Positions 1-5,753 of a DNA stretch of 6,290 nt are shown here, in pieces. The notes beneath the pieces were generated by a model, which was not told the origin of the DNA, did not search any database, and saw nothing but the letters and a program-made list of their open reading frames with translations. Each line of letters begins with the position of its first letter. Positions within the stretch are counted from its first letter, which is position 1. This DNA comes from Actinomycetota bacterium (GTDB lineage: Bacteria > Actinomycetota > Actinomycetes > Nanopelagicales > Nanopelagicaceae). The translations under genes were made by a program, and so were the position numbers. The stretch is taken from NCBI GenBank assembly GCA_010032125.1, contig RHAU01000033.1, positions 1-6,290 of the forward strand, in the 5' to 3' direction.

Positions 1-382
1 GGTAGCCGCGATATTCTCCGGGAGTCCGATGTGCGATAGGCGCTTCTGAAGCGATGACAAGAACCGAAGAACGAGAAATCGCAGCCTCACCAAATGCACC
101 AAGAGCATTCGCAGCACCTGGTCCGGTCGTTGTTAATGCAACTCCAATTCCACCAGTAGCTCGCGCTAATCCGTCAGCGGCATAGACGGCACTTTGTTCA
201 TGTCGAACGCTGACAATTCGCGGTACATCTCCATCAAGGGCGTTCCACAATGGAAGATTGTGAACACCAGGGATTCCAAAAGTCGTCGTCACTCCGGCGT
301 TCTTGAGAAGGCGAAGAACCTCACCTGCCACAGTACTTGCGCTATCGGAATGACCCACCGGCGAAGAATAACTCGTAGTCAT
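1..382 (-). CDS. ThDP-dependent 2-oxoacid decarboxylase / acetolactate synthase-like enzyme, N-terminal part (runs off left edge)
   Basis: The reverse strand from an ATG at 382 stays open for 127 codons to the window edge, so only the N-terminal pyrimidine-binding (PYR) domain is seen. Visible signatures are FGIPGVHNLP (35-44), RHEQSAVYAADGLARATG (60-77) with the family's catalytic glutamate at E62, which activates the ThDP aminopyrimidine, and TTTGPGAAN (84-92). The family uses ThDP to decarboxylate or ligate 2-oxoacids in the cytosol. The motif GIPG-V-H-N, instead of the GIPGG usual in biosynthetic acetolactate synthase, resembles decarboxylase-type members such as the 2-ketoarginine decarboxylase AruI; this comparison is from memory. 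About three quarters of a typical 530-600 residue protein is missing, so the substrate cannot be named. It is transcribed away from the aldehyde dehydrogenase gene, with only 28 bp between the start codons. No Shine-Dalgarno sequence precedes the ATG, so it may be leaderless. Superfamily assignment is firm; subfamily is not. Confidence 0.88.
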   Translation of the reverse strand, partial: MTTSYSSPVGHSDSASTVAGEVLRLLKNAGVTTTFGIPGVHNLPLWNALDGDVPRIVSVRHEQSAVYAADGLARATGGIGVALTTTGPGAANALGAFGEAAISRSSVLVIASEAPIAHRTPGEYRGY

Positions 383-410
383 CGATAAGTTTTTAGTGTT
401 AGATAACGGA
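383..410. promoter_or_regulatory. 28-bp divergent intergenic region between ThDP enzyme and aldehyde dehydrogenase starts
   Basis: These bases lie between two start codons that face away from each other (ATG 382 minus, ATG 411 plus). They are AT-rich and lack a purine-rich Shine-Dalgarno at proper distance on either side. The GGA at 408-410 touches the plus-strand ATG and is too close to act as one. Both promoters must therefore overlap each other or extend into the opposite gene, and either mRNA may be leaderless or have a leader of only a few bases. Only the geometry is seen directly; promoter activity is inferred. Confidence 0.5.
394..399 (+). promoter_or_regulatory. Possible -10 element (TAGTGT) for the catabolic operon
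   Basis: TAGTGT fits the actinobacterial TANNNT -10 pattern and would place transcription start around 405-407, a few bases before ATG 411. No convincing -35 hexamer is seen about 17 bases upstream. The hexamer contains the alternative GTG at 396, so if it is a true -10 the GTG cannot be the start codon. A six-base degenerate match in an AT-rich stretch is weak evidence. Confidence 0.22.
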
Positions 411-1904
411 ATGACTTTTACATCGACAAATCCTGCAGATTTCTCGGAAATAGTTGGCACGGTACCTGCGGCGAATGCAAGCGATATCGTCGAAGCCCTC
501 CGTCGAGCAAAGAAGGCTCAGGCCGAATGGGCAAAGGTTCCCGCACCTGCGCGTGGACGAGTCATTGCTAATGTGGGAAGACTTGTTGAAAAGAATAAGG
601 AATCACTGTCACGGATCGTCACTCGTGAGATGGGAAAGGTCTATAGGGAAGCGCTTGGAGAAGTGCAAGAAGTTGTTGATACATGTGACTTCTTCTTAGG
701 TGAAGGTCGACGTCTCTACGGTCAGACAGTTCCAAGTGAGATGCCAAAGAAAAATCTCTTTACTTTTAGAAATCCTGTGGGAAGCGTCTTCATCATCACC
801 GCTGGAAATTTCCCTGCCGCTGTCCCGTCGTGGTATCTCGTACCAGCGCTCCTTGCTGGAAACTCCGTCGTCTGGAAACCATCTGAATTCACGCCCGTTG
901 TTGCGAAGGCGCTGACCTCGCTCTTTCATGCTGGTGGAATTCCCAAAGATCTTTTGATCACTGTTGTTGCAGAAGGCGAAGAGACATTTAAGGCGTTAGA
1001 TCTCGGACTTAAAGAAGGGTTGATCAATAAAGTTGGATTTACTGGTTCTACAGAAGTTGGAAGAAAAATTGGCGCGAAAACCGGCGAATATATACAAAGT
1101 GCATGCCTGGAGTTGGGCGGCAAGAACCCCATGGTCGTTATGCCAGATGCCAATCTTGATCTCGCGCTCGAAGGCGCGCTCTTCGCAGGTTTTGGAACCG
1201 CGGGTCAACGGTGTACTTCATTAGGAACGCTCTGGTTACATGAATCGATTTACGACGCGTTCCTTGCTCGCTACTCCTCCCTAGTCGGTGATGCGAAAGT
1301 GGGCGATCCGTTTAGTGATGTTCTCTATGGTCCGATGATCAGCGAGCGATATCTAGATAATCATCTTCGCCATCTAGAGATGATTAAGCCGCACCATCAC
1401 GTCAGCGGATCTTCTGCGCTGGGAAGAATTACACAATCGAATCCGCGATCTGGTTTCGTGGGCGATCCTGACAAGGGATTCTTCGCTCACCCCACCATCG
1501 TTGCTGGGATCAAGAGCGATGATGAGTTGTATTACACCGAAACATTTGGACCGCTTGTCACAGTCGGAAAATTCAAAAACCTTGATGAAGCAATTGAACT
1601 ATCAAATGGGCACGGCTACGGACTCTCCTCCTCTATTTATACGAAAGATCCAGAAAATGTCTGGCGCTTTAGAGAGGGAATCTCGGCTGGCATGGTCTCC
1701 ATAAACAATTCAACATCGGGCGCCGAAGCGCATCTTCCCTTTGGTGGCAACGGCAAAAGTGGAAATGGTTCTCGTCAGAGTGGAATCTGGGTCTTAGATC
1801 AATTCACCCGCTGGCAAGCCATGAATTGGGATTGGTCAAACAAATTGCAGAAAGCGCAGATGGATACCATCGAAATCGAACATAATCCAGATTTTCTTCT
1901 TTAG
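411..1904 (+). CDS. NAD(P)-dependent aldehyde dehydrogenase, ALDH7-like (candidate 2-aminoadipate semialdehyde / piperideine-6-carboxylate dehydrogenase)
   Basis: Full-length ALDH of 497 residues from ATG 411. An in-frame GTG at 396 would add five residues, but it has no ribosome site and sits in a possible -10. Signatures, numbered from ATG 411: TAGNFP with the oxyanion asparagine N133; KPSE with cofactor-binding K156; GFTGSTEVG (209-217) in the Rossmann fold; LELGGKN with general base E234; GQRCTS with nucleophile C268; and ETFGP (377-381). Three features recall the ALDH7 (antiquitin) group rather than generic ALDHs: GEVQE followed by VDTCD (83-92), arginine R267 just before the catalytic cysteine, and TSGAE (435-439). 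In ALDH7A1 residues in these places help bind the aminoadipate semialdehyde head group (from memory). It would oxidise an aldehyde to an acid in the cytosol. It is the first gene of a three-gene operon; its stop is one base from the next ATG. ALDH identity is near certain, substrate moderate; another amino-aldehyde is the main alternative. Confidence 0.93.
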   Translation: MTFTSTNPADFSEIVGTVPAANASDIVEALRRAKKAQAEWAKVPAPARGRVIANVGRLVEKNKESLSRIVTREMGKVYREALGEVQEVVDTCDFFLGEGRRLYGQTVPSEMPKKNLFTFRNPVGSVFIITAGNFPAAVPSWYLVPALLAGNSVVWKPSEFTPVVAKALTSLFHAGGIPKDLLITVVAEGEETFKALDLGLKEGLINKVGFTGSTEVGRKIGAKTGEYIQSACLELGGKNPMVVMPDANLDLALEGALFAGFGTAGQRCTSLGTLWLHESIYDAFLARYSSLVGDAKVGDPFSDVLYGPMISERYLDNHLRHLEMIKPHHHVSGSSALGRITQSNPRSGFVGDPDKGFFAHPTIVAGIKSDDELYYTETFGPLVTVGKFKNLDEAIELSNGHGYGLSSSIYTKDPENVWRFREGISAGMVSINNSTSGAEAHLPFGGNGKSGNGSRQSGIWVLDQFTRWQAMNWDWSNKLQKAQMDTIEIEHNPDFLL

Positions 1905-1905
1905 T

Positions 1906-3069
1906 ATGCAGATCCCACAATCTGTTGATGTCGTCATAGTTGGTGGCGGAGTCATGGGAACTTCTGCCGCTTTTCATTTGGCGGAAGCGGGGGTTTCTGT
2001 TGCCCTCTTTGAAGCACACGAACTTGCAAGCGGATCTACCTCAAAAGCCGCTGGCGGTGTGAGAGCAAATTTCTCGGATGAACTCAATATTGCACTAGGG
2101 GCACGTTCTTTAGAGTTACTTGCAGAATTTGGGAAACGACCAGGATACGAAATTGATCTCCATCGGCCTGGTTATTTATTTGCACTCACTAACCCCGGTG
2201 ATGTTGAGCTCTTTGAACGCTCAACAAAACTTCACCATAACTATGGCGTTGAATCCAGAATGATCTCGCCACATGAGGCTCGTTCTATCTCGCCATTGCT
2301 TCATACTGAAGGGCTGCTCGCCTGTTCTTTCACACCGAATGATGGTCACTGCACCCCGGAAGCAGTCGTTCTTGGTTACGCATCTGGCGCACGTAAACAT
2401 GGCGCTCATATTTTTACCCAAACAAAAGTTATCGAAATACAAACCAAAGGCGACGACATCAGCGCAGTCCTCACTGATAAAGGAGCAATCTCGACGGGGG
2501 CGGTTATCAATTGTGCTGGAGCTTGGTCGCCCACTATTGCTGCCTTTGTTGGCCTCGAACTTCCGGTAACGCCTTATCGCCGCGAGTTGGCCATAACAGA
2601 ACCACTCGGCCTAGATTTTGCAGATCTGCCTTCCTCCATGCCGATGACAATTGATTACTCCACTTCGCTGTATTGGCATCGCGAAGGCGATGGAATTTTG
2701 ATGGGCTTTTCCGATAAGACAAATCCCCCTGGATTTGAATTACTGCGAGATCCGCGCTTCCCAGAGAAGTTGGGCGCACTTGCCGAGATTCGAGCACCTC
2801 GATTGTTGGATCTTGGTATTCGTAGCGGATGGACTGGCCTTTATGAAGTCACGCCCGATCACAATGCTCTTTTAGGAGAATTCGAACACGTGAGTAGATT
2901 CTTTTATGCAACTGGTTTTAGTGGCCATGGATTCCTCCAAGGTCCTGCCATCGGTGAGATTCTCCGAGATCTTTACCTCGAGCGCGAGCCATTCATCGAT
3001 ATCTCTGCATTATCTGCGGAGCGGTTTACAGAATCTGGCGAACTTCGACCAGAGATGAATATCGTTTAA
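1906..3069 (+). CDS. FAD-dependent amine/amino-acid oxidoreductase, DAO family (sarcosine oxidase beta / pipecolate oxidase-like)
   Basis: A complete 387-residue flavoprotein of the D-amino-acid oxidase/MSOX fold. The N-terminal dinucleotide-binding motif GGGVMG (13-18) ends its beta-alpha-beta unit at E36, which should bind the FAD ribose. It is followed by GSTSKAAGGVR (43-53), INCAGAWS (201-208), the SoxB-type TGLYEVTPDHN (310-320) and the C-terminal FAD-closing ATGFSGHGFLQGPAIGE (335-351). Members oxidise secondary or cyclic amines (sarcosine, pipecolate, saccharopine, opines, hydroxyproline) to imines. Length equals a single-chain oxidase or a lone beta subunit; no alpha, gamma or delta sarcosine oxidase subunit gene lies beside it, which argues against heterotetrameric sarcosine oxidase. 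ATG 1906 follows the upstream TAG by a single base with no Shine-Dalgarno, suggesting translational coupling. Context with an ALDH7-like enzyme and glutaryl-CoA dehydrogenase favours oxidation of pipecolate or saccharopine to piperideine-6-carboxylate; this substrate call is inference. Confidence 0.9.
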   Translation: MQIPQSVDVVIVGGGVMGTSAAFHLAEAGVSVALFEAHELASGSTSKAAGGVRANFSDELNIALGARSLELLAEFGKRPGYEIDLHRPGYLFALTNPGDVELFERSTKLHHNYGVESRMISPHEARSISPLLHTEGLLACSFTPNDGHCTPEAVVLGYASGARKHGAHIFTQTKVIEIQTKGDDISAVLTDKGAISTGAVINCAGAWSPTIAAFVGLELPVTPYRRELAITEPLGLDFADLPSSMPMTIDYSTSLYWHREGDGILMGFSDKTNPPGFELLRDPRFPEKLGALAEIRAPRLLDLGIRSGWTGLYEVTPDHNALLGEFEHVSRFFYATGFSGHGFLQGPAIGEILRDLYLEREPFIDISALSAERFTESGELRPEMNIV

Positions 3070-3078
3070 GATGCAACG

Positions 3079-4260
3079 GTGAGCAAAGAGGTAACGCAGC
3101 GAGAACTTACCGACCTTCTCGCACTAGATTCACGTTTGAATCCAGAGCAGAAGGCTCTCAAAAAAGTTGTTCGCGACTTTGCCGATCGAGAATTGCGACC
3201 CCATATCGCCGAATGGTTTGAATCAGGCGAGATTCCCGCACGTGAATTAGCTAAGAAAATCGGTTCACTTGGTTTGTTGGGCATGCATCTTGAGGGATAT
3301 GAATGCGCAGGTGCTGATGCGCTCTCCTACGGTCTTGCTTGTCTTGAATTAGAGGCGGTTGATTCTGGCCTTCGATCCCTCGTCTCTGTTCAAGGTTCTC
3401 TATCCATGTATGCGATCTATGCCTATGGAAGTGAATCCCAGAAAAAAGAATGGCTGCCTAAGATGGCTCGAGGCGAAGCAATTGGTTGTTTTGGTCTTAC
3501 CGAAGCAGATTTTGGAAGTAATCCATCAGGAATGCGAACGACTGCTCGTCGCGATGGAAAAGATTGGATTATTAACGGTTCAAAAATGTGGATTACCAAC
3601 GGGAATATCGCAGATGTTGCCATCATCTGGGCCAATAGCGATGAAGGAATTCGCGGTTTCTGCGTACCTACTAATACGCCCGGATTTAAAGCCAATCTCA
3701 TCAAACATAAACTCTCACTTCGCGCATCAATAACCTCAGAGTTAGTTTTCGAGAATCTTCGCGTACCTGATGAGTATCGCCTCCCTGAAGCAAAAAGTCT
3801 TCGCGCTCCGCTCATGTGTCTGGCAGAGGCGAGATTTGGAATCATCTTCGGAGTCGTGGGTGCTGCGCGTGATTGCCTCGAAAGTTCTATCGCATATGGA
3901 AAATCACGAGTCCAATTTGATCGTCCTATTGCCGGTTATCAACTAACCCAAGCAAAGTATGCAGAGATGGCCTCAGGGATAACTTCTTCTCTCCTACTTG
4001 CCTATCATCTTGCCGACCTCAAAGATGCGGAAAAGATTGAACCCGAGCAGATAAGCATGGGCAAATACCACAACGTGAAGACTGCTCTCGAGATTGCTAG
4101 AAGTGCTCGCTCAATTCTTGGCGGCGCTGGAATCACGACGGAATATCCAATTTTCCGACATATGAGCAATCTTGAAACGGTACTTACCTATGAAGGTACG
4201 CACGAGATTCACACTCTTGTTATCGGACAAGCGCTCACAGGAGAGAACGCCATCCGTTAA
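3079..4260 (+). CDS. gcdH: Glutaryl-CoA dehydrogenase (acyl-CoA dehydrogenase superfamily)
   Basis: A complete 393-residue FAD acyl-CoA dehydrogenase. It most resembles glutaryl-CoA dehydrogenase, which oxidises and decarboxylates glutaryl-CoA to crotonyl-CoA, passing electrons to ETF. Evidence: CFGLTEADFGSNPSGM (137-152) and GSKMWITNGNIADV (167-180) flavin/acyl-binding segments; LRASITSELVFENLRVP (214-230), matching the GCDH LRAS-T/I pattern; QFDRPIAGYQLTQ (279-291); and LETVLTYEGTHEIH (365-378) with catalytic base E372. The EGTH site and the arginine at R98, before VSVQGSL (102-108), match GCDH residues that hold the substrate's distal carboxylate (from memory). Start: GTG at 3079; the ATG at 3071 is out of frame and stops after three codons. 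The 9-bp gap from the flavoprotein gene carries no clear Shine-Dalgarno. As the last gene of the operon it ends at TAA 4258-4260, directly abutting the livF stop. A short-chain acyl-CoA dehydrogenase with another substrate is the alternative, but the whole-protein pattern favours GCDH. Confidence 0.9.
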   Translation: MSKEVTQRELTDLLALDSRLNPEQKALKKVVRDFADRELRPHIAEWFESGEIPARELAKKIGSLGLLGMHLEGYECAGADALSYGLACLELEAVDSGLRSLVSVQGSLSMYAIYAYGSESQKKEWLPKMARGEAIGCFGLTEADFGSNPSGMRTTARRDGKDWIINGSKMWITNGNIADVAIIWANSDEGIRGFCVPTNTPGFKANLIKHKLSLRASITSELVFENLRVPDEYRLPEAKSLRAPLMCLAEARFGIIFGVVGAARDCLESSIAYGKSRVQFDRPIAGYQLTQAKYAEMASGITSSLLLAYHLADLKDAEKIEPEQISMGKYHNVKTALEIARSARSILGGAGITTEYPIFRHMSNLETVLTYEGTHEIHTLVIGQALTGENAIR

Positions 4261-4977
4261 CTAATGACCGCCGAGATAAGCCTTGGTGATCTGATCATCT
4301 TTACGAAGATCTGAAGCTTTTCCGCTCATCTTCACTTTTCCAGATTCCATGACATATGCACGATCAGCGACTTCAAGTGCTGCCATCGCGTTCTGTTCGA
4401 TGAGAAGAATCGTGGTGCCTTGTTGGCGAATCTTGGTAATTGTTTCAAAGATCATTTCGACGAGAACTGGTGCAAGACCCATCGAAGGCTCATCAAGAAG
4501 GAGCAATGACGGTGCGCCCATCAACGCTCTACTGACTGCGAGCATCTGTTGTTCGCCACCTGACATCGTTCCAGCGCGCTGCGAAATACGCTCTCGCAAA
4601 CGTGGGAAGAGATCGAGCACTCGCTCCATATCTTCATTCACGGCAGCTTTGTCGTCACGAAGGAACGCGCCAAGTTCAAGATTCTCACGTACCGTCATTC
4701 GTGCGAAGATTCGTCGACCTTCTGGTGAATGACAGATTCCAAGCCCGACAATTTCGTGTCCTGGTCGTCCATCGATCCGCTCACCATTGAAAGTTATCTC
4801 GCCAGAACGTGGCTTCAATAACCCCGAGATCGTACGAAGAGTGGTGGATTTACCCGCACCGTTAGAGCCAACAAGCGTGACAATCTCGCCTTTGTTAACG
4901 GAAAGTGAGACATCCTTAACTGCAACGATTTTGCCGTATGCAACTTCAATATTCTTAACATCAAGCATCGCGGTCAT
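4261..4977 (-). CDS. livF: Branched-chain amino-acid ABC transporter, ATP-binding protein LivF
   Basis: A complete 238-residue ATPase, the usual size for LivF. It shows Walker A GSNGAGKST (37-45), the LivF-type Q-loop region ICHSPEGRRIF (81-91) with glutamate in place of the usual glutamine, signature MSGGEQQ (138-144), Walker B LLLLDEP (158-164) with D162 and E163, and LLIEQNA (191-197), where LivF proteins carry glutamine at the switch position. It would pair with LivG on the cytoplasmic face to drive amino-acid import through LivH/LivM; close relatives carry urea, amides or short amides, so the substrate is not fixed. Its ATG overlaps the livG stop by one base (TAATG), and a good Shine-Dalgarno lies at 4986-4991. 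Stop is TAG at 4261-4263, immediately next to the convergent gcdH stop, leaving no space for a terminator between them. Confidence 0.95.
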   Translation of the reverse strand: MTAMLDVKNIEVAYGKIVAVKDVSLSVNKGEIVTLVGSNGAGKSTTLRTISGLLKPRSGEITFNGERIDGRPGHEIVGLGICHSPEGRRIFARMTVRENLELGAFLRDDKAAVNEDMERVLDLFPRLRERISQRAGTMSGGEQQMLAVSRALMGAPSLLLLDEPSMGLAPVLVEMIFETITKIRQQGTTILLIEQNAMAALEVADRAYVMESGKVKMSGKASDLRKDDQITKAYLGGH

Positions 4978-5753
4978 TACTTGGACTCCTTACTCTTACC
5001 AAGGTACGCCTCAATGACGCGCTTGTTGCTCTTGATCTGATCGGGTGTGCCTTCGGCGATCTTCTCGCCTTGATCGAGAACGGTAACCCGCTCCGAAACG
5101 CTCATCACGACCTTCATGTCATGTTCAATCAACATGATTGAGATATCGCGTTCTGCCACAAGTCGCTTCACGAAGTCGATGAAAACCTGTGACTCCTGTG
5201 GATTCATACCTGCCGTTGGCTCATCTAGGAGAAGAACTTTCGGTTCAAGCGCGAGTGCTCGAGCAACTTCTAGGCGACGTTGATCGCCATAGGAGAGATT
5301 GCGGGCAAATTCGTACGTCCACTTCCCCAAACCAACATAATCAAGAAGCTCTTGAGCGCGATCTTCTGCGCCTTGTTCTTCTCGTCGTTGCTTCGGAGTT
5401 CGAAGAATGGTTGAAGTAATGCCCGATTTCAAACGCGAGTGCATCGCGACCATAAGATTTTCTTGGGCGGTCATCAGACCAAAGAGTCGGATGTTCTGGA
5501 AGGTGCGAGCGATTCCAATCGACGCAATCTTGTGCGGAGGAAGGTCAGTGATATCGCGACCTTCGTAATCAATGGTCCCGGCTGATGGCTTATACAAACC
5601 AGTGAGCACATTGAAGAATGTTGTCTTTCCGGCGCCGTTCGGGCCGATGAGAGAGACAACTGAGCGTCGTGGAATTGTGAAGTCGACTGAGTTAACAGCG
5701 AGAAGACCACCGAAGGCAACGCTGACTGACTTTGCTTCTAGTACGTTGCTCAT
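4977..5753 (-). CDS. livG: Branched-chain amino-acid ABC transporter, ATP-binding protein LivG
   Basis: A complete 258-residue ATPase, the usual LivG length. Seen in order: Walker A GPNGAGKTT (37-45), Q-loop ARTFQNIRLF (82-91) with Q86, the LivG-specific signature LSYGDQRRLEVARALA (153-168), Walker B LLLDEPTAG (174-182) with D177 and E178, D-loop MNPQE (183-187) and switch histidine H211 in IEHDM. The C-terminal extension ends EAYLGKSKESK, typical of the family. It forms the heterodimeric ATPase with LivF. The ATG at 5753 overlaps the livM stop by one base (TAATG) and the stop overlaps the livF start in the same way, so livM-livG-livF are translated as a coupled unit. Upstream of the ATG the bases are purine-rich (GGAAAGAAGAAG) but hold no perfect AGGAGG-like site. 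Confidence 0.95.
   Translation of the reverse strand: MSNVLEAKSVSVAFGGLLAVNSVDFTIPRRSVVSLIGPNGAGKTTFFNVLTGLYKPSAGTIDYEGRDITDLPPHKIASIGIARTFQNIRLFGLMTAQENLMVAMHSRLKSGITSTILRTPKQRREEQGAEDRAQELLDYVGLGKWTYEFARNLSYGDQRRLEVARALALEPKVLLLDEPTAGMNPQESQVFIDFVKRLVAERDISIMLIEHDMKVVMSVSERVTVLDQGEKIAEGTPDQIKSNKRVIEAYLGKSKESK
4986..4991 (-). promoter_or_regulatory. Shine-Dalgarno for livF (AAGGAG)
   Basis: On the minus strand AAGGAG lies 8 bases before ATG 4977, inside the last codons of livG (encoding its Lys/Glu/Ser tail). The spacing supports ATG 4977 over the in-frame ATG three codons later at 4968, which would be 17 bases away. It is the only strong Shine-Dalgarno noted in the window. Confidence 0.75.

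Noticed and set aside
194..388. Plus-strand open frame of 64 codons upstream of the aldehyde dehydrogenase
   Set aside because: It lies entirely opposite the ThDP enzyme coding sequence, shows no family motif and its product is basic low-complexity; it is an antisense shadow.
396..410. GTG 396 as the aldehyde dehydrogenase start
   Set aside because: It has no Shine-Dalgarno and sits in the candidate -10; the next in-frame ATG 411 gives a normal ALDH N-terminus. The GTG remains possible.
1906..3069. Heterotetrameric sarcosine oxidase beta subunit (soxB)
   Set aside because: The protein shares SoxB-like motifs, but no soxA, soxD or soxG gene is adjacent; the neighbours instead suggest a stand-alone oxidase.
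3423..3845. 140-codon minus-strand frame inside gcdH
   Set aside because: It overlaps strongly conserved gcdH coding sequence and its translation has no recognisable domain.
4256..4261. GTTAAC palindrome at the convergent junction as an operator or terminator
   Set aside because: Six bases formed mostly by the stop codon context, without a flanking stem or T-run; expected by chance.
4349..4732. 127-codon plus-strand frame opposite livF
   Set aside because: It is antisense to the Walker B, signature and Q-loop region of livF and has Ser/Arg-rich shadow composition.
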